Source: Clostridium brassicae (GTDB lineage: Bacteria > Bacillota > Clostridia > Clostridiales > Clostridiaceae). From it: a DNA stretch of 64,000 nt. The notes beneath the pieces are model-generated. The model made no database searches and was not told the DNA's origin. It worked only from the letters and a program-made list of their open reading frames with translations. The position numbers and the translations under genes were made by a program. The DNA is taken from positions 1 through 64,000 of the forward strand of contig NZ_JAPQFJ010000011.1 in assembly GCF_026738875.1 (NCBI RefSeq), written 5' to 3'. Below are positions 34,732 to 44,397 of the stretch, in pieces (within the stretch, counting starts at the first letter, position 1; each line of letters begins with the position of its first letter).

Positions 34732-35418
34732 TTAAATCTCCTTCCATCTATAGCCCATACCCCAAACAGTTTCAATATAATTTGGAGACGAAGGAGTTTC
34801 TTCTAATTTATTTCTTAGTCTACGTACATTTACATCTACTATTTTAGGATCTCCAACAAAGTTATATCCCCATACAAGGTCTAAAAGCTTATTTCTGCTT
34901 AAGGCTTTATTAGGATTTTGCATAAATATTTTCATGAGTAAAAATTCTTTTGGAGTTAAATTGACAGTAATAGTATTTTTAAAAGCTATTTTGCAGTTCA
35001 TATCTATTTTAAATGGACCTGATTCAAGTATATCAGAAGCGTTATTATCATGAGAATTAATTCTTCTTAATAATGAATTTATTCTAGCAGATAATTCTAA
35101 TGGATTAAAAGGCTTGACCATATAATCATCAGCGCCATATTCTAAACCTTTAATTTTGTCTATATCTTGTCCTCTTGCAGTTAACATTATTATTCCTATA
35201 TCAGGGTAATCTTTTCTTACTATTTCACATACTTTAAAACCATCAATACCAGGAAGCATTATATCTAAGAGTATAATATTGGGGTTTTCTATATTTACTT
35301 TTTCTAAGCCATCTTCTCCAGTTCCAGCCTGAATAACAGTAAATCCTTGTTTACTTAATACTAATTTTACAAACTTTCTTATAGATTCCTCATCTTCTAT
35401 AATTAAAACTTTATTCAT
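34732..35418 (-). CDS. OmpR/PhoB-family response regulator
   Basis: The ATG at 35418 has GAGGTGAT upstream, and an earlier GTG overlaps that site. The 228-residue protein has a receiver domain (residues 1-118: EDEES acidic pair, phospho-acceptor Asp in ILLDIMLPG near 52, Thr/Lys switch residues in MLTAR and VKPF). The C-terminal domain is an OmpR-type winged helix (about 130-226, ending YIETVWGMGYRW). It should be phosphorylated by the kinase encoded next and control genes that may include its own operon. The three genes RR, HK and lipoprotein are tightly packed and certainly co-transcribed. Confidence 0.95.
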   Translation of the reverse strand: MNKVLIIEDEESIRKFVKLVLSKQGFTVIQAGTGEDGLEKVNIENPNIILLDIMLPGIDGFKVCEIVRKDYPDIGIIMLTARGQDIDKIKGLEYGADDYMVKPFNPLELSARINSLLRRINSHDNNASDILESGPFKIDMNCKIAFKNTITVNLTPKEFLLMKIFMQNPNKALSRNKLLDLVWGYNFVGDPKIVDVNVRRLRNKLEETPSSPNYIETVWGMGYRWKEI

Positions 35419-35696
35419 AATTATCACCTCAAAAAAATTATACTGTAAATGACAAATTTAACTATATATACTTAAGTATATTGTCCTAAAATTACATTAT
35501 ATAATGGTTAAGAAAGTATTACAATTTTAAAATATATACTAAAAGAAAAATTTGTAAAGATTAAAGTTCTAAAATTATTAAATAAATGAAAAATATTAAA
35601 TTGTAATAGAATAATAGAAATAATATAATAGAATAAAATGGAACTTATTAGTAGAACTGATTATATAGAGTAATTATAGATAAAAGAGGTGGAAGG

Positions 35697-36152
35697 ATGT
35701 TAAATGATAATTTAAATGGTTTGAAAAAATTTGGTAAATTTAAATCTCTTAGATTAAAACAAGAGTCAATAGGTATAATATTGGATAGAATAATAGATAC
35801 ATATTCTAATGTTGGAAAATTTATTTTAGGAGGGATTTCAATGTATTCATATATTAAATATTTATCATCTATGCTTGAAAATGAAAAGGAAATACATGTT
35901 AGAAATAATGAATCATTAGATAAGATAAGTGAAATATTACAAGAAGAACTAAGACGAGAAGATATAAGTGAAGAAGAGAAAAAAGATATATATAAATTAT
36001 TAAGTCAAATAAGTTTTATACATAGAGATAGCCAAATTAAAAAGCCAAAACATGTAACATCAAGGCTTATATCTAGCATGGGTATTGTAGGATCAGTTAC
36101 TGTAGCATTAGGAAGTGTATTTATTCATAACAAGTATAAAACTAAAAGATAA
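35697..36152 (+). CDS. Hypothetical protein with C-terminal membrane segment
   Basis: I do not recognise this 151-residue protein. The ATG at 35697 has AGAGGTGG upstream. A moderately hydrophobic stretch lies at about 40-62 (FILGGISMYSYIKYL). A charged helical region follows (SLDKISEILQEELRREDISEEEKKD in several heptads), then a hydrophobic segment near the end (about 127-145, MGIVGSVTVALGSVFI) with a basic tail. A tail-anchored or hairpin membrane topology is likely. It lies between the two-component operon (divergent) and the metG T-box and has its own promoter region. Confidence 0.6.
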   Translation: MLNDNLNGLKKFGKFKSLRLKQESIGIILDRIIDTYSNVGKFILGGISMYSYIKYLSSMLENEKEIHVRNNESLDKISEILQEELRREDISEEEKKDIYKLLSQISFIHRDSQIKKPKHVTSRLISSMGIVGSVTVALGSVFIHNKYKTKR

Positions 36153-36192
36153 ATAAGAATTGGAATAATTATTAATAATTTGGTCAATAATA

Positions 36193-36221
36193 TTGACATA
36201 TTAAGTTATATGTCATAATAT
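36193..36221 (+). promoter_or_regulatory. Promoter of the metG T-box transcript
   Basis: A perfect -35 box TTGACA at 36193-36198 is followed after 17 bases by TAATAT (36216-36221). The leader would start near 36228, about 35 bases before the first T-box helix. Confidence 0.7.
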
Positions 36222-36261
36222 TTAAAATAAGAGTTTTAAAAAATTATAAATTATAGATTAA

Positions 36262-36545
36262 TGCATTGAAGAGAAGAGTAGTGAATAGAAGTGTCTAAAG
36301 AGAACTAGGGTAGGTGAAAGCTAGTGTCACGGAAGTTTATGAAGATGGCCTCGGAGCAGACTACTTGAATCTATTATTAGGGTAGTACGGAAGCAGCCGT
36401 TATACTGCAGGGTGATAAAATTAGCTATTAAGTTGAGGAGTCACTTATTAAGGTGTTTGTCGTGAGGCAAAAACAAATTAGAGTGGTAACGCGTAAATTT
36501 TACGTCTCTAAACAGAAATAAACTGTTTAGAGGCGTTTTTATTTT
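36262..36545 (+). promoter_or_regulatory. T-box leader of metG (Met specifier)
   Basis: The leader shows the AG-rich stem I opening, the distal GGTAGGTGAAAGC loop and the specifier context TATGAAGATGGCCTCGG. The AUG specifier at 36345-36347 fits methionyl-tRNA. The T-box sequence GAGTGGTAACGCG (36481-36493) can pair with the uncharged tRNA end. The terminator hairpin (36503-36535) with a TTTTTATTTT tail follows. Uncharged tRNA-Met should favour the antiterminator and switch on metG. Confidence 0.93.
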
Positions 36546-36675
36546 ATAAATAATAAAGAAAAACTAGTGCTGTGATGAAAAAGTTAAGTATAACATTAGA
36601 TTATATTAAAGATTTTAACTTCAAAAATAATTTAAAACATATATAAAATTTAAATATAAAAAGGGAGGAATTTTA

Positions 36676-38607
36676 ATGAGTAAAGGAAGTTATTATATAA
36701 CAACACCTATATATTATCCATCTGCTAAATTGCACATAGGAAATACATATACTACAGTAGCTGCAGATGCTATAGCAAGGTTCAAAAAACTTACTGGGTA
36801 TGATACTTTTTTCTTAACAGGAACAGATGAACATGGACAGAAAATCCAAAGACTTGCAGAAGCAAAAGGGGTTACACCTAAAAAATATGTTGATGAAATA
36901 GTTGCAGATATAAAAGACCTATGGAAGATTATGAATATAGATTATGATAAATTTATAAGGACAACTGATGACTATCATATTGAAACTGTTCAAAAGATAT
37001 TTAAAAAACTATATGATCAAGGCGATATTTATAAGAGTGAATATGAGGGTTTATATTGTACTCCATGTGAATCTTTTTGGACAGAAACTCAATTAGTAGA
37101 TGGAAAATGTCCTGACTGTGGGAGACCAGTTGAAAAAACTAAGGAAGAAGCTTACTTCTTTAAAATGTCTAAATATGCGGACAGACTTATAGAACACATA
37201 GAAACTCATCCAGAATTTATACAACCAGAATCAAGAAAAAATGAAATGTTAAACAATTTTTTAAGACCAGGTCTTCAAGATTTATGTGTATCAAGAACAT
37301 CTTTTGACTGGGGAGTTCCAGTAACTTTTGACGACAAACATGTTATATATGTATGGATAGATGCACTTTCAAATTATATAACTGCTCTTGGATATAATCA
37401 AGAAAATGATGAGTTGTATAATAAGTATTGGCCAGCAAATGTACATCTCGTAGGTAAAGATATTTTAAGGTTCCATACAATTTATTGGCCTATAATGCTT
37501 ATGGCTTTAGATATACCTCTTCCAAAACAAGTATTTGGTCATGGATGGCTTTTGGTTGATGGTGGTAAGATGTCAAAATCAAAAGGAAATGTAGTTGACC
37601 CAACAGTTTTGGTTGAGCATTTTGGAACTGACCCTGTTAGATATTATCTTCTACATGAAATACCATTTGGACAAGATGGACTTTATACTAGTGAAATATT
37701 TATAAAAAAGACAAATTCAGATCTTGCAAATGATTTAGGGAACCTTGTTAATAGAACGATTGCGATGATAAATAAGTATTTTGATGGAACAATTCAAGCT
37801 CCTACAGCTAAAGAAGAAATAGACGAAGATTTGATAAAAATAGCTCTTGAAGCTCCAACAAAAGCAGAAAAGAGAATGGATGAATTAAAAATACCTGAAG
37901 CTTTAGATGAAATATGGGCTCTTGTAAGACGTAGTAATAAATATATAGATGAAACTATGCCTTGGGTTTTAGCTAAAGATGAAACTAAAAAAGAAAGACT
38001 AGGTACTGTTTTATATAATTTAGTAGAGAGTTTAAGAATAGTTTCAGTAGTGCTATCAGCATTTTTACCAGAAACAAGCCAAAAAATAAAGAAACAATTA
38101 AATGTAGATCTTGCATCATGGGATAGTATAGCTTCTTTTGATGGAACAAAGGCTGGAACAAAAGTTGGAGAAGGAGAAGTAATATTCCCAAGAATAGATG
38201 TTGAAAAGAAATTAGAAGAACTTGCTAAGTTACAAGAAGAACAAAAACCAAAAGAAGAAAAAATAGAGATGGAACCTATAAAGCCTGAAATTACTATAGA
38301 AGATTTTGATAAAATTGATTTAAGAGTAGCGAAAGTTTTAGAATGTGAACCAGTTAAAAAAGCTAAAAAACTTCTTAAATTAAAAGTTGATTTAGGTGGA
38401 GAAATAAGGCAGGTAGTATCAGGTATAGCTAAATATTATAAACCAGAAGAAATGGTAGGCAAATATATTGTATTAGTAGCTAATTTAAAACCTGTAAAAC
38501 TTATGGGAGAATTATCTCAAGGAATGATACTTGCAGCTTCAGACAATAAAGAAAGTTTAATAGCAGTAAATCCAGGAGAATTACCAACAGGAAGTAAAGT
38601 TAAATAA
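36676..38607 (+). CDS. metG: Methionyl-tRNA synthetase
   Basis: MetG charges tRNA-Met in the cytosol. The 643-residue protein begins YYITTPIYYPSAKLHIGNTY, with the HIGN class I motif, and has the KMSKS motif at about residue 300 (GGKMSKSKGN). A zinc knuckle in the connective peptide uses CTPC and CPDC cysteines (about 127-148). The C-terminal domain from about 540 is an EMAP/Trbp111-like tRNA-binding fold (IEDFDKIDLRVAKVLECEP), so this is the long dimeric form. AGGGAGGA precedes the ATG. Expression is controlled by the T-box leader upstream. Confidence 0.97.
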   Translation: MSKGSYYITTPIYYPSAKLHIGNTYTTVAADAIARFKKLTGYDTFFLTGTDEHGQKIQRLAEAKGVTPKKYVDEIVADIKDLWKIMNIDYDKFIRTTDDYHIETVQKIFKKLYDQGDIYKSEYEGLYCTPCESFWTETQLVDGKCPDCGRPVEKTKEEAYFFKMSKYADRLIEHIETHPEFIQPESRKNEMLNNFLRPGLQDLCVSRTSFDWGVPVTFDDKHVIYVWIDALSNYITALGYNQENDELYNKYWPANVHLVGKDILRFHTIYWPIMLMALDIPLPKQVFGHGWLLVDGGKMSKSKGNVVDPTVLVEHFGTDPVRYYLLHEIPFGQDGLYTSEIFIKKTNSDLANDLGNLVNRTIAMINKYFDGTIQAPTAKEEIDEDLIKIALEAPTKAEKRMDELKIPEALDEIWALVRRSNKYIDETMPWVLAKDETKKERLGTVLYNLVESLRIVSVVLSAFLPETSQKIKKQLNVDLASWDSIASFDGTKAGTKVGEGEVIFPRIDVEKKLEELAKLQEEQKPKEEKIEMEPIKPEITIEDFDKIDLRVAKVLECEPVKKAKKLLKLKVDLGGEIRQVVSGIAKYYKPEEMVGKYIVLVANLKPVKLMGELSQGMILAASDNKESLIAVNPGELPTGSKVK

Positions 38608-38610
38608 TAG

Positions 38611-38708
38611 AATAATGTTGCGTCGCAACATTATAGTAGCGAATAGTGAAAAGTAAAGGAGGATTTTCCTTCTAGTGTAAGAAAATCTTTAAACTAAGTA
38701 AAAAATAA
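38611..38708 (+). repeat. Dispersed 3'-UTR repeat, copy A (after metG)
   Basis: The unit begins with a hairpin AATAATGTTG-N5-CAACATTAT (38611-38634) directly after the metG stop region. It continues through a GAATAGTG-type word, a self-complementary AGGAGGATTTTCCTTCT segment and GAAAATCTTT. About 95 bases align with copy B at 52999-53108, apart from a short insertion in B. Both copies sit between a plus-strand stop codon and its terminator. Confidence 0.7.
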
Positions 38709-38709
38709 G

Positions 38710-38758
38710 GGGCTGTCGCATTAGCATAAAAAAATTTGCTAACGCGACAGCCCTTTTA
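38710..38758 (+). terminator. Terminator of metG
   Basis: A GC-rich stem of 10 pairs (38710-38719 with 38744-38753) plus six more pairs after one mismatch (38721-38726 with 38737-38742), followed by TTTTATT. Confidence 0.9.
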
Positions 38759-38882
38759 TTAATTATATAGTTATATGATAATATGTATTTATATTCAAAA
38801 TGAGGTTTTATGTGGTATAATTATCAAAGAAATATTTGTAAAAAATTGAAGAAAATTTTTGGTGTAAAGGGGGAAATATAAA

Positions 38883-40463
38883 ATGAAAAATAAATATTTA
38901 GTAGCGACTTTTTTTAGTGCTTTTTTACTAATGACACCTAATGTAAAAGCGACAAGTTTTGTGGACAACCAAACAGTAGATTCTAATAAAAATTGGACAA
39001 TTAAATTTACAGAGAAAATTGAATTTGATGCTTCAACCAAACAAGATATAACTGTAAAAGATACTCAAGGGAATAGGATAAATGCTGATATTCAGTTAGG
39101 AGAAGATGGTAAAACAGTTATAGTAACATCTCCAAAAGGGGGATATACGGTAGGTGAAAGCTATATATTAAATGTTGGAACTAAAGTACATTCCAATAAA
39201 GGTAAGGCATTAAAGAAAGAACAGAAAGTACACTTTAATATTAAAAATAATAATTCAATAGTAACTTTTAAAGATAAAAATTTAGAAGAAGCTGTAAGAT
39301 ATGTAACAATGAAGCCAGAAGGAACTATTTACAAAAGTGATGTTGAAAAAATAACTTATTTAAAAGCAGAGGTTAAAGACATATCAGATATTGGTGGAAT
39401 TGAGAATTTAACTAATCTTGAAAAGCTTGATTTAGGGGTTAACCATATTAGTGATATAAATGCATTGAAAGGATTGACTAAACTAAAAACTCTTAATTTA
39501 GGGTTTAATCCCATTGATGATGTTAAAGATTTAGAGGCATTAGAAGGATTAGTTAATCTAGAAAATCTTGATTTAAGCCACAATCAACTTAAGGATTTAA
39601 GTGTATTAAAAAAATTAACTAAGCTAAAAACTCTTAATTTAGAAGGTAACGACTTTATTAAAGATATAAGTGCCTTAAAAGGATTAACTAATCTTCAAAC
39701 ACTTAATTTAAGAAATAATCAAATTAAAGATATAGGTGCATTAAAAAATTTAAATAAACTAGAAGATGTTAATTTAGAAAGCAACCAAATTAGTAATCTA
39801 AATGAATTAAAAGGATTAGTTAATTTAAAAACTCTTAATTTATCTGGTAATAAGATTAATGATCTAAGTGCACTAAAAGGAGTAGTTAATTTAGAAGATC
39901 TTAATTTAGTTACTCTTAATAAAGAGGATACTACACCTAAGGATATAAGCGCATTAAAGGGGTTGATTAACTTAAAAATTCTTAACTTAAGTGGCAACAG
40001 AATTAAAAATTTAAGCGTATTAAGTGAATTAAAAAATTTAGATGATATTGATTTATCTAATACTATGACTAAAGATATTAGCGTATTAGGAAAATTAACT
40101 AATCTAAGAGCTATTGTTTTAAATAATAATCAAATTAGTGATATAAGTGCGTTTGGAGAATTAACTAGTCCAACATTTATTGAATTAAATGATAACCAGA
40201 TTAAAGATATAGGTTCATTAAAAGGATTAGTTAAATTAACATATCTTAGTTTAAATAATAATCAAATTAGTGATGTAAGTGCTTTAGGAGGTTTAACTAA
40301 TTTAAAACGTCTTGATTTAGGTCATAACAAAGTTAATAATATAAACCCATTAAAAAAATTAACCAATTTAGGATATATGATTTTAACAAGTAATCAAATA
40401 AGTGAGGGAGATAAAAAAGCATTAGAAGATGCTCTACCTGAATGTACTATTCCTTTTTATTAA
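38883..40463 (+). CDS. Secreted leucine-rich-repeat protein 1 with N-terminal Ig-like domain
   Basis: This 526-residue protein has a signal peptide (residues 1-24, KYLVATFFSAFLLM...VKA). Residues 25-120 form an SbsA-type Ig-like domain (NWTIKFTEKIEFD to KVHFNIK). A short linker domain follows (LEEAVRYVTMKPEGTIY). From about residue 160 to 510 there are about fifteen internalin-like 22-residue leucine-rich repeats of the form LTNLxxLxLxxNxIxDIxxLxG. There is no LPxTG anchor and no C-terminal membrane segment. It is probably secreted or held to the wall through the Ig-like domain, where it would bind a protein partner. It is the first of two tandem paralogues; AAGGGGG precedes the start. Confidence 0.88.
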   Translation: MKNKYLVATFFSAFLLMTPNVKATSFVDNQTVDSNKNWTIKFTEKIEFDASTKQDITVKDTQGNRINADIQLGEDGKTVIVTSPKGGYTVGESYILNVGTKVHSNKGKALKKEQKVHFNIKNNNSIVTFKDKNLEEAVRYVTMKPEGTIYKSDVEKITYLKAEVKDISDIGGIENLTNLEKLDLGVNHISDINALKGLTKLKTLNLGFNPIDDVKDLEALEGLVNLENLDLSHNQLKDLSVLKKLTKLKTLNLEGNDFIKDISALKGLTNLQTLNLRNNQIKDIGALKNLNKLEDVNLESNQISNLNELKGLVNLKTLNLSGNKINDLSALKGVVNLEDLNLVTLNKEDTTPKDISALKGLINLKILNLSGNRIKNLSVLSELKNLDDIDLSNTMTKDISVLGKLTNLRAIVLNNNQISDISAFGELTSPTFIELNDNQIKDIGSLKGLVKLTYLSLNNNQISDVSALGGLTNLKRLDLGHNKVNNINPLKKLTNLGYMILTSNQISEGDKKALEDALPECTIPFY

Positions 40464-40509
40464 AATAAGTAAAGAGGGTTTGTCTAAAAAAATAAAAGGG
40501 GGATGTAAA

Positions 40510-42015
40510 ATGAAAAATAAATACTTAATAGCAACTCTTTTTAGTACTTTTTTACTAATGGCACCTAATGTAAAAGCAGCAAACTTTATGGACAACCAAG
40601 AAGTAGATACTAATAAAAGTTGGACAATTAAATTTACACAAGAAATTAAATTTGATGATTTAACTAAACAAAATATAAGTGTAACGGATAGCAAGGGTAC
40701 TAGAGTAAATGCTGATATTAAGTTGGGAGAAGATAATAATACAGTTATAGTGACAGCTCCACAAGGGGGATATACAAAAGGAGAAAGTTACATATTGAAT
40801 GTTGGAACTAAAGTACATTCCAATAAAGGTAAAGCATTAAAGAAGGAACAGAAAGTACACTTTAATGTTAAAAATAATAATTCAATAGTAAAATTTAAAG
40901 ATAAATATTTAGAAGAAGCTGTAAGATATGTAATAATGAAGCCAAAAGGAACTATTTACAAAAGTGATGTTGAAAAAATAACTTATTTAGATGCAAAGTG
41001 TCAAAATATAGAAAATATCGAGGGGATTGAAAAATTAACCAATCTAGAAAAGATTGATTTAAGTTTTAATAGCATTGAAAATATAAGCGCACTGAAGGGG
41101 TTAACTAAATTAAAAACCCTTAATTTGAGTTCTAATTGGAGTTATGACGGTAAGGGGTTAGAGGCATTAGGAGAATCAAGTAATCTAGAAAATCTTGACT
41201 TAACAAGTGATCGAGTTGGAGATATAAGTGCATTAAAAAAATTCACTAAACTAAAGATTCTTAAATTACAAGATAATGTCTTTCTTGAAGATATAAGTGC
41301 CTTGGATGGATTAACTAATCTTCAAACACTTAATTTAAGTAGCAATCAAATTAAAGACATAAGTGTATTAAAAGGATTAAAGAATCTAAAAACACTTGAT
41401 TTAGGTAATGATAAAATTAAAGATATAAGTATACTAAAAGGACTAACTAACTTAGAAAATCTTAGCTTATTTAGTACTATGACTAAGGATATAAGTGCAT
41501 TAAAGGGATTAGTTAATCTAAAAGCTCTTAATTTAAGTGGTAACGAAATAAAGGATTTAAGTGTACTGAAAGGGTTAACTAAATTAGAAAATCTTAATTT
41601 ATTTAATACTATGACTAAGGATATAAGTGTATTAAAAGGACTAACTAATCTAAAATTTCTTGGCTTAAGTTATAATTATATTAGCGACATAAGTGCATTA
41701 GGAGAATTAACTAATCTGGAAAAGATTAATTTAAATGTTAACCAAATTAAAGATATAAGTCCATTAAAAAGATTAGTTAATCTAACAGAGCTTGGTTTAA
41801 GTAGTAATCAAATTAGCGATATAAGTGCTTTAGGAGGTTTAACTAATTTAACACAGCTTGAGTTAGCAAATAACAAAGTTAAAGACATAAACCCATTAAA
41901 AAAATTAACTAATTTAAGATATGCCGTATTAATTAATAATCAAATAAATGATGTAGATAAAAAAGCATTGCAAGATTCCTTACCTAAATGTACTTTTGAT
42001 TATTGTTACGAATAA
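40510..42015 (+). CDS. Secreted leucine-rich-repeat protein 2 (tandem paralogue)
   Basis: The ATG at 40510 follows AGGGGGATG and starts the same signal peptide as its neighbour (MKNKYLIATLFSTF). The 501-residue product repeats the whole layout: signal peptide, Ig-like domain, linker domain nearly identical to the first protein, then LRRs. It has about one repeat fewer and different exposed residues. The N-terminal 150 residues are far more similar between the two than the LRR region, suggesting duplication followed by divergence of the binding surface. Only 46 bases separate the two genes, so they share a transcript ended by the terminator at 42029-42064. Confidence 0.88.
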   Translation: MKNKYLIATLFSTFLLMAPNVKAANFMDNQEVDTNKSWTIKFTQEIKFDDLTKQNISVTDSKGTRVNADIKLGEDNNTVIVTAPQGGYTKGESYILNVGTKVHSNKGKALKKEQKVHFNVKNNNSIVKFKDKYLEEAVRYVIMKPKGTIYKSDVEKITYLDAKCQNIENIEGIEKLTNLEKIDLSFNSIENISALKGLTKLKTLNLSSNWSYDGKGLEALGESSNLENLDLTSDRVGDISALKKFTKLKILKLQDNVFLEDISALDGLTNLQTLNLSSNQIKDISVLKGLKNLKTLDLGNDKIKDISILKGLTNLENLSLFSTMTKDISALKGLVNLKALNLSGNEIKDLSVLKGLTKLENLNLFNTMTKDISVLKGLTNLKFLGLSYNYISDISALGELTNLEKINLNVNQIKDISPLKRLVNLTELGLSSNQISDISALGGLTNLTQLELANNKVKDINPLKKLTNLRYAVLINNQINDVDKKALQDSLPKCTFDYCYE

Positions 42016-42028
42016 GCATTATTAAGAT

Positions 42029-42064
42029 AAAAGAGGTTATAGTAAGTTTACTGTAACCTCTTTT
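42029..42064 (+). terminator. Terminator of the LRR gene pair
   Basis: A 17-pair stem with one T-G wobble (42029-42045 with 42048-42064), ending in TTTT. Confidence 0.85.
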
Positions 42065-42089
42065 AATAATGTTGTTATGCAACATTATT
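42065..42089 (+). repeat. Isolated AATAATGTTG hairpin (core of the dispersed repeat)
   Basis: The ten-base arms AATAATGTTG and CAACATTATT with a 5-nt loop match the leading hairpins at 38611 and 52999. The rest of the repeat is not recognisable here. It again follows a plus-strand gene. Confidence 0.5.
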
Positions 42090-42161
42090 TTATCATTCAG
42101 TAACAGTTTCAACTAATAACTAATATACTGATAAGTGAAAAATTCTGTGAAAGGATATAGT

Positions 42162-42581
42162 ATGAATATTTACAGACAGTATTTTTTTTGGGGGAGTAGT
42201 ACTATAATCTTAACATTTGTTTTTACTTATCTTATACAGGCGTTAGTTTATTATAAAATAGCAGAGAAAGCAGGGCTTGATAATAAGTGGATAGCATTTA
42301 TACCAATCCTACAATTTGTAATCTTCTTTCATGTTATTGATAGAAGTGCTCTATATATTTTGTTTGGGTTAATATCGTTTATACCTATTGTAGGGCCTTT
42401 AGTTTTATTTGTTCTTGGAATATATTGGAAAGTAATGTTTTATAGAACTTTTGGATTAGATAATTTACTTATTATTCTTGCTGTAGTAATTCCATTTGTA
42501 GATTTTATAGTAGAACTGTATATTGCATTTTCAGATTCTGTACAGTATCAAGATACAAATAGATTTCAAGTATATAAGTAA
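42162..42581 (+). CDS. DUF5684-like small membrane protein
   Basis: The ATG at 42162 has AAAGGA six bases upstream. The 139-residue product has four hydrophobic segments. Its core, YYKIAEKAGLDNKWIAFIPILQFVIFFHVIDRS, read in parts, matches a membrane family (DUF5684 type) in which a small loop WIAFIP joins two helices. Function is unknown. It is a lone gene with its own hairpin terminator. The name is based on motif recollection, so the family label is moderate confidence while the membrane nature is clear. Confidence 0.7.
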   Translation: MNIYRQYFFWGSSTIILTFVFTYLIQALVYYKIAEKAGLDNKWIAFIPILQFVIFFHVIDRSALYILFGLISFIPIVGPLVLFVLGIYWKVMFYRTFGLDNLLIILAVVIPFVDFIVELYIAFSDSVQYQDTNRFQVYK

Positions 42582-42721
42582 TCAGTTTTAATCTTTAATC
42601 TATAATCTTTAAAAAATAATATGTTTTTGGAATGATTAATTACTAACATGTAGGAAATAATTATTATTAATAGTAATTAGAATTATATTTTACAAATTAA
42701 AATAAAAATTCAAATAAAAAT

Positions 42722-42763
42722 ATAGTAAAAGCATATAGTTCTAACACTGTATGCTTTTACTAT
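42722..42763 (+). terminator. Terminator of the DUF5684-like gene
   Basis: A 17-pair stem with one wobble (42722-42738 with 42747-42763) and an 8-nt loop. Confidence 0.7.
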
Positions 42764-42838
42764 GTTATATTAAATTTGATAATAAAAAAAAGAGATGTAT
42801 AATTATAATATTACAATAACTAGAGAAAGGGAGATAAT

Positions 42839-44362
42839 ATGGTACAAAAGCTTATTTTCGCAGCAATATTAGGTGCTGTAATAGGGTACATAACTAACTG
42901 GTTAGCTATTAAAATGCTTTTTAGACCACACCATGAAAAAAGAATAGGAGGAATAAGAGTGCCTTTTACACCAGGACTTATTCCTAAAGAACAAGGAAGA
43001 ATTGCTAAGAGTGTAGGCGAAGCTATCGGAAGTCATTTATTAACTAATGAAACTATGGTGGAAGCTCTTAAGACAAATGGGGTAAATGAAAAGTTTAAAA
43101 AATGGGTTGAAGCCAAAATTATGGAGGTTCAACGAAGCTCAATATCTTTAGGAGAGCAGATAAAAAAAATAGTTGGGGCTTCTTATGAAAAACTAGTATG
43201 TTTTGTTAAAAATAAAATAGCTAACATAATAATTTCTACTATAAAAAAGGACAATTTTAAAAATGAAATAGAAAATGTGATAATTAATGGTGTAAAAAAA
43301 GAACTTTCTAAAAGACCACAAGTACTTTTAGAAAATGATAATTATAAAAAATTAAAAGAAAAAATAAATGTTGAAATGAAGAATTACAAAGATTCTCAGG
43401 AATTTAAAGACTTACTATTTACACTTACAAGTAGCAAGATTAATGAATTAGAAAATAGTGATAAAACGTTAGAAGAGATAATACCTATTAGTATTGTAAG
43501 TACAATAAAAGTATACGTATATAACAAAAATTATGATATATCAATGGTAATAAAAGATATGCTTAAGGATGATAAGATAAATCAAAAAATAAAGGACGCT
43601 ATTAAAGGAATGCTGGGTTCTAATCTAAATCCAATGATAGCAATGTTTTTAAATGCAGATGTTATATATGAAAAAATTTCTTCTGTAATAGAACATGAAT
43701 TAGACAAAGAGGATACTCAAAAAAATATTGCATTATTTATTAATGATTTGTTTGATAAGATACTTGAAGGAAAAGCTTCAAATGTTTTTTCTAGTATGTC
43801 TGAAGAATCTAAAGATAAAAGCATTAAGCAATTATGTAAATTAATAACTGAAAAAATTATAGATAACAAATTGTTTGATGAGATTATTAAATTGTTAGAG
43901 TTAAAAATAAGTAATAAAGAGTCTATAGAAGATATATTAACAGATCTAGACTTAGATTATGAACAGACTCTTAGGAATTTTATAAGAAGTAGAATAGATT
44001 ATTTATCAGAAAATAAAAAGATAGAAGAAAAAGTATATTTTTATGTAGATGGTTCACTAAACAAAATTTTAAATATGAATTTAGATCAAATATCAGAAGG
44101 AAAAGAAACGAAAATCTGTACAATAGCTTCAAACGCATCAGAAGTTATGTTTGATAGGTTTGTTACTAATAAGGCAGGAGATTTTATAGAAGCATTTAAT
44201 ATTAAAAAGATAGTAGAAGACAAAATAAATTCTTTTGAAGTTTCTTTTGCAGAAGAAATTATTTTGGAGATTGCTAGTAAAGAATTAAGTGCTATAACTT
44301 GGCTTGGCGCATTACTTGGATTTATAATGGGATTTTTATCTACATTGATTGCATCAATATAA
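42839..44362 (+). CDS. DUF445 family membrane protein
   Basis: This 507-residue protein begins with a membrane segment that carries the DUF445 signature ([20 protein letters not shown], then [21 protein letters not shown]). A long helical, highly charged middle region (about 60-470) follows, and the C-terminal end (about 485-505, [15 protein letters not shown]) is a second membrane segment. Both ends are therefore in the membrane with a large soluble middle. The family includes the sporulation-associated YheB-type proteins of Bacillus, but the molecular role is not known. AAGGGAG precedes the ATG. tatD follows 36 bases later and may be co-transcribed. Confidence 0.9.
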   Translation: MVQKLIFAAILGAVIGYITNWLAIKMLFRPHHEKRIGGIRVPFTPGLIPKEQGRIAKSVGEAIGSHLLTNETMVEALKTNGVNEKFKKWVEAKIMEVQRSSISLGEQIKKIVGASYEKLVCFVKNKIANIIISTIKKDNFKNEIENVIINGVKKELSKRPQVLLENDNYKKLKEKINVEMKNYKDSQEFKDLLFTLTSSKINELENSDKTLEEIIPISIVSTIKVYVYNKNYDISMVIKDMLKDDKINQKIKDAIKGMLGSNLNPMIAMFLNADVIYEKISSVIEHELDKEDTQKNIALFINDLFDKILEGKASNVFSSMSEESKDKSIKQLCKLITEKIIDNKLFDEIIKLLELKISNKESIEDILTDLDLDYEQTLRNFIRSRIDYLSENKKIEEKVYFYVDGSLNKILNMNLDQISEGKETKICTIASNASEVMFDRFVTNKAGDFIEAFNIKKIVEDKINSFEVSFAEEIILEIASKELSAITWLGALLGFIMGFLSTLIASI

Positions 44363-44397
44363 CTTTATTGTAAATTACTAAAGGAGTGATAGAAGTT

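Noticed and set aside
36262-36545. Structured region before metG as a tRNA or other RNA gene
   Set aside because: The T-box word, specifier and terminator identify it as a T-box leader.
39356-39997. Long minus-strand reading frames across the LRR genes
   Set aside because: They mirror the repeated LRR codons on the other strand, lack ribosome binding sites and appear in each repeat block.
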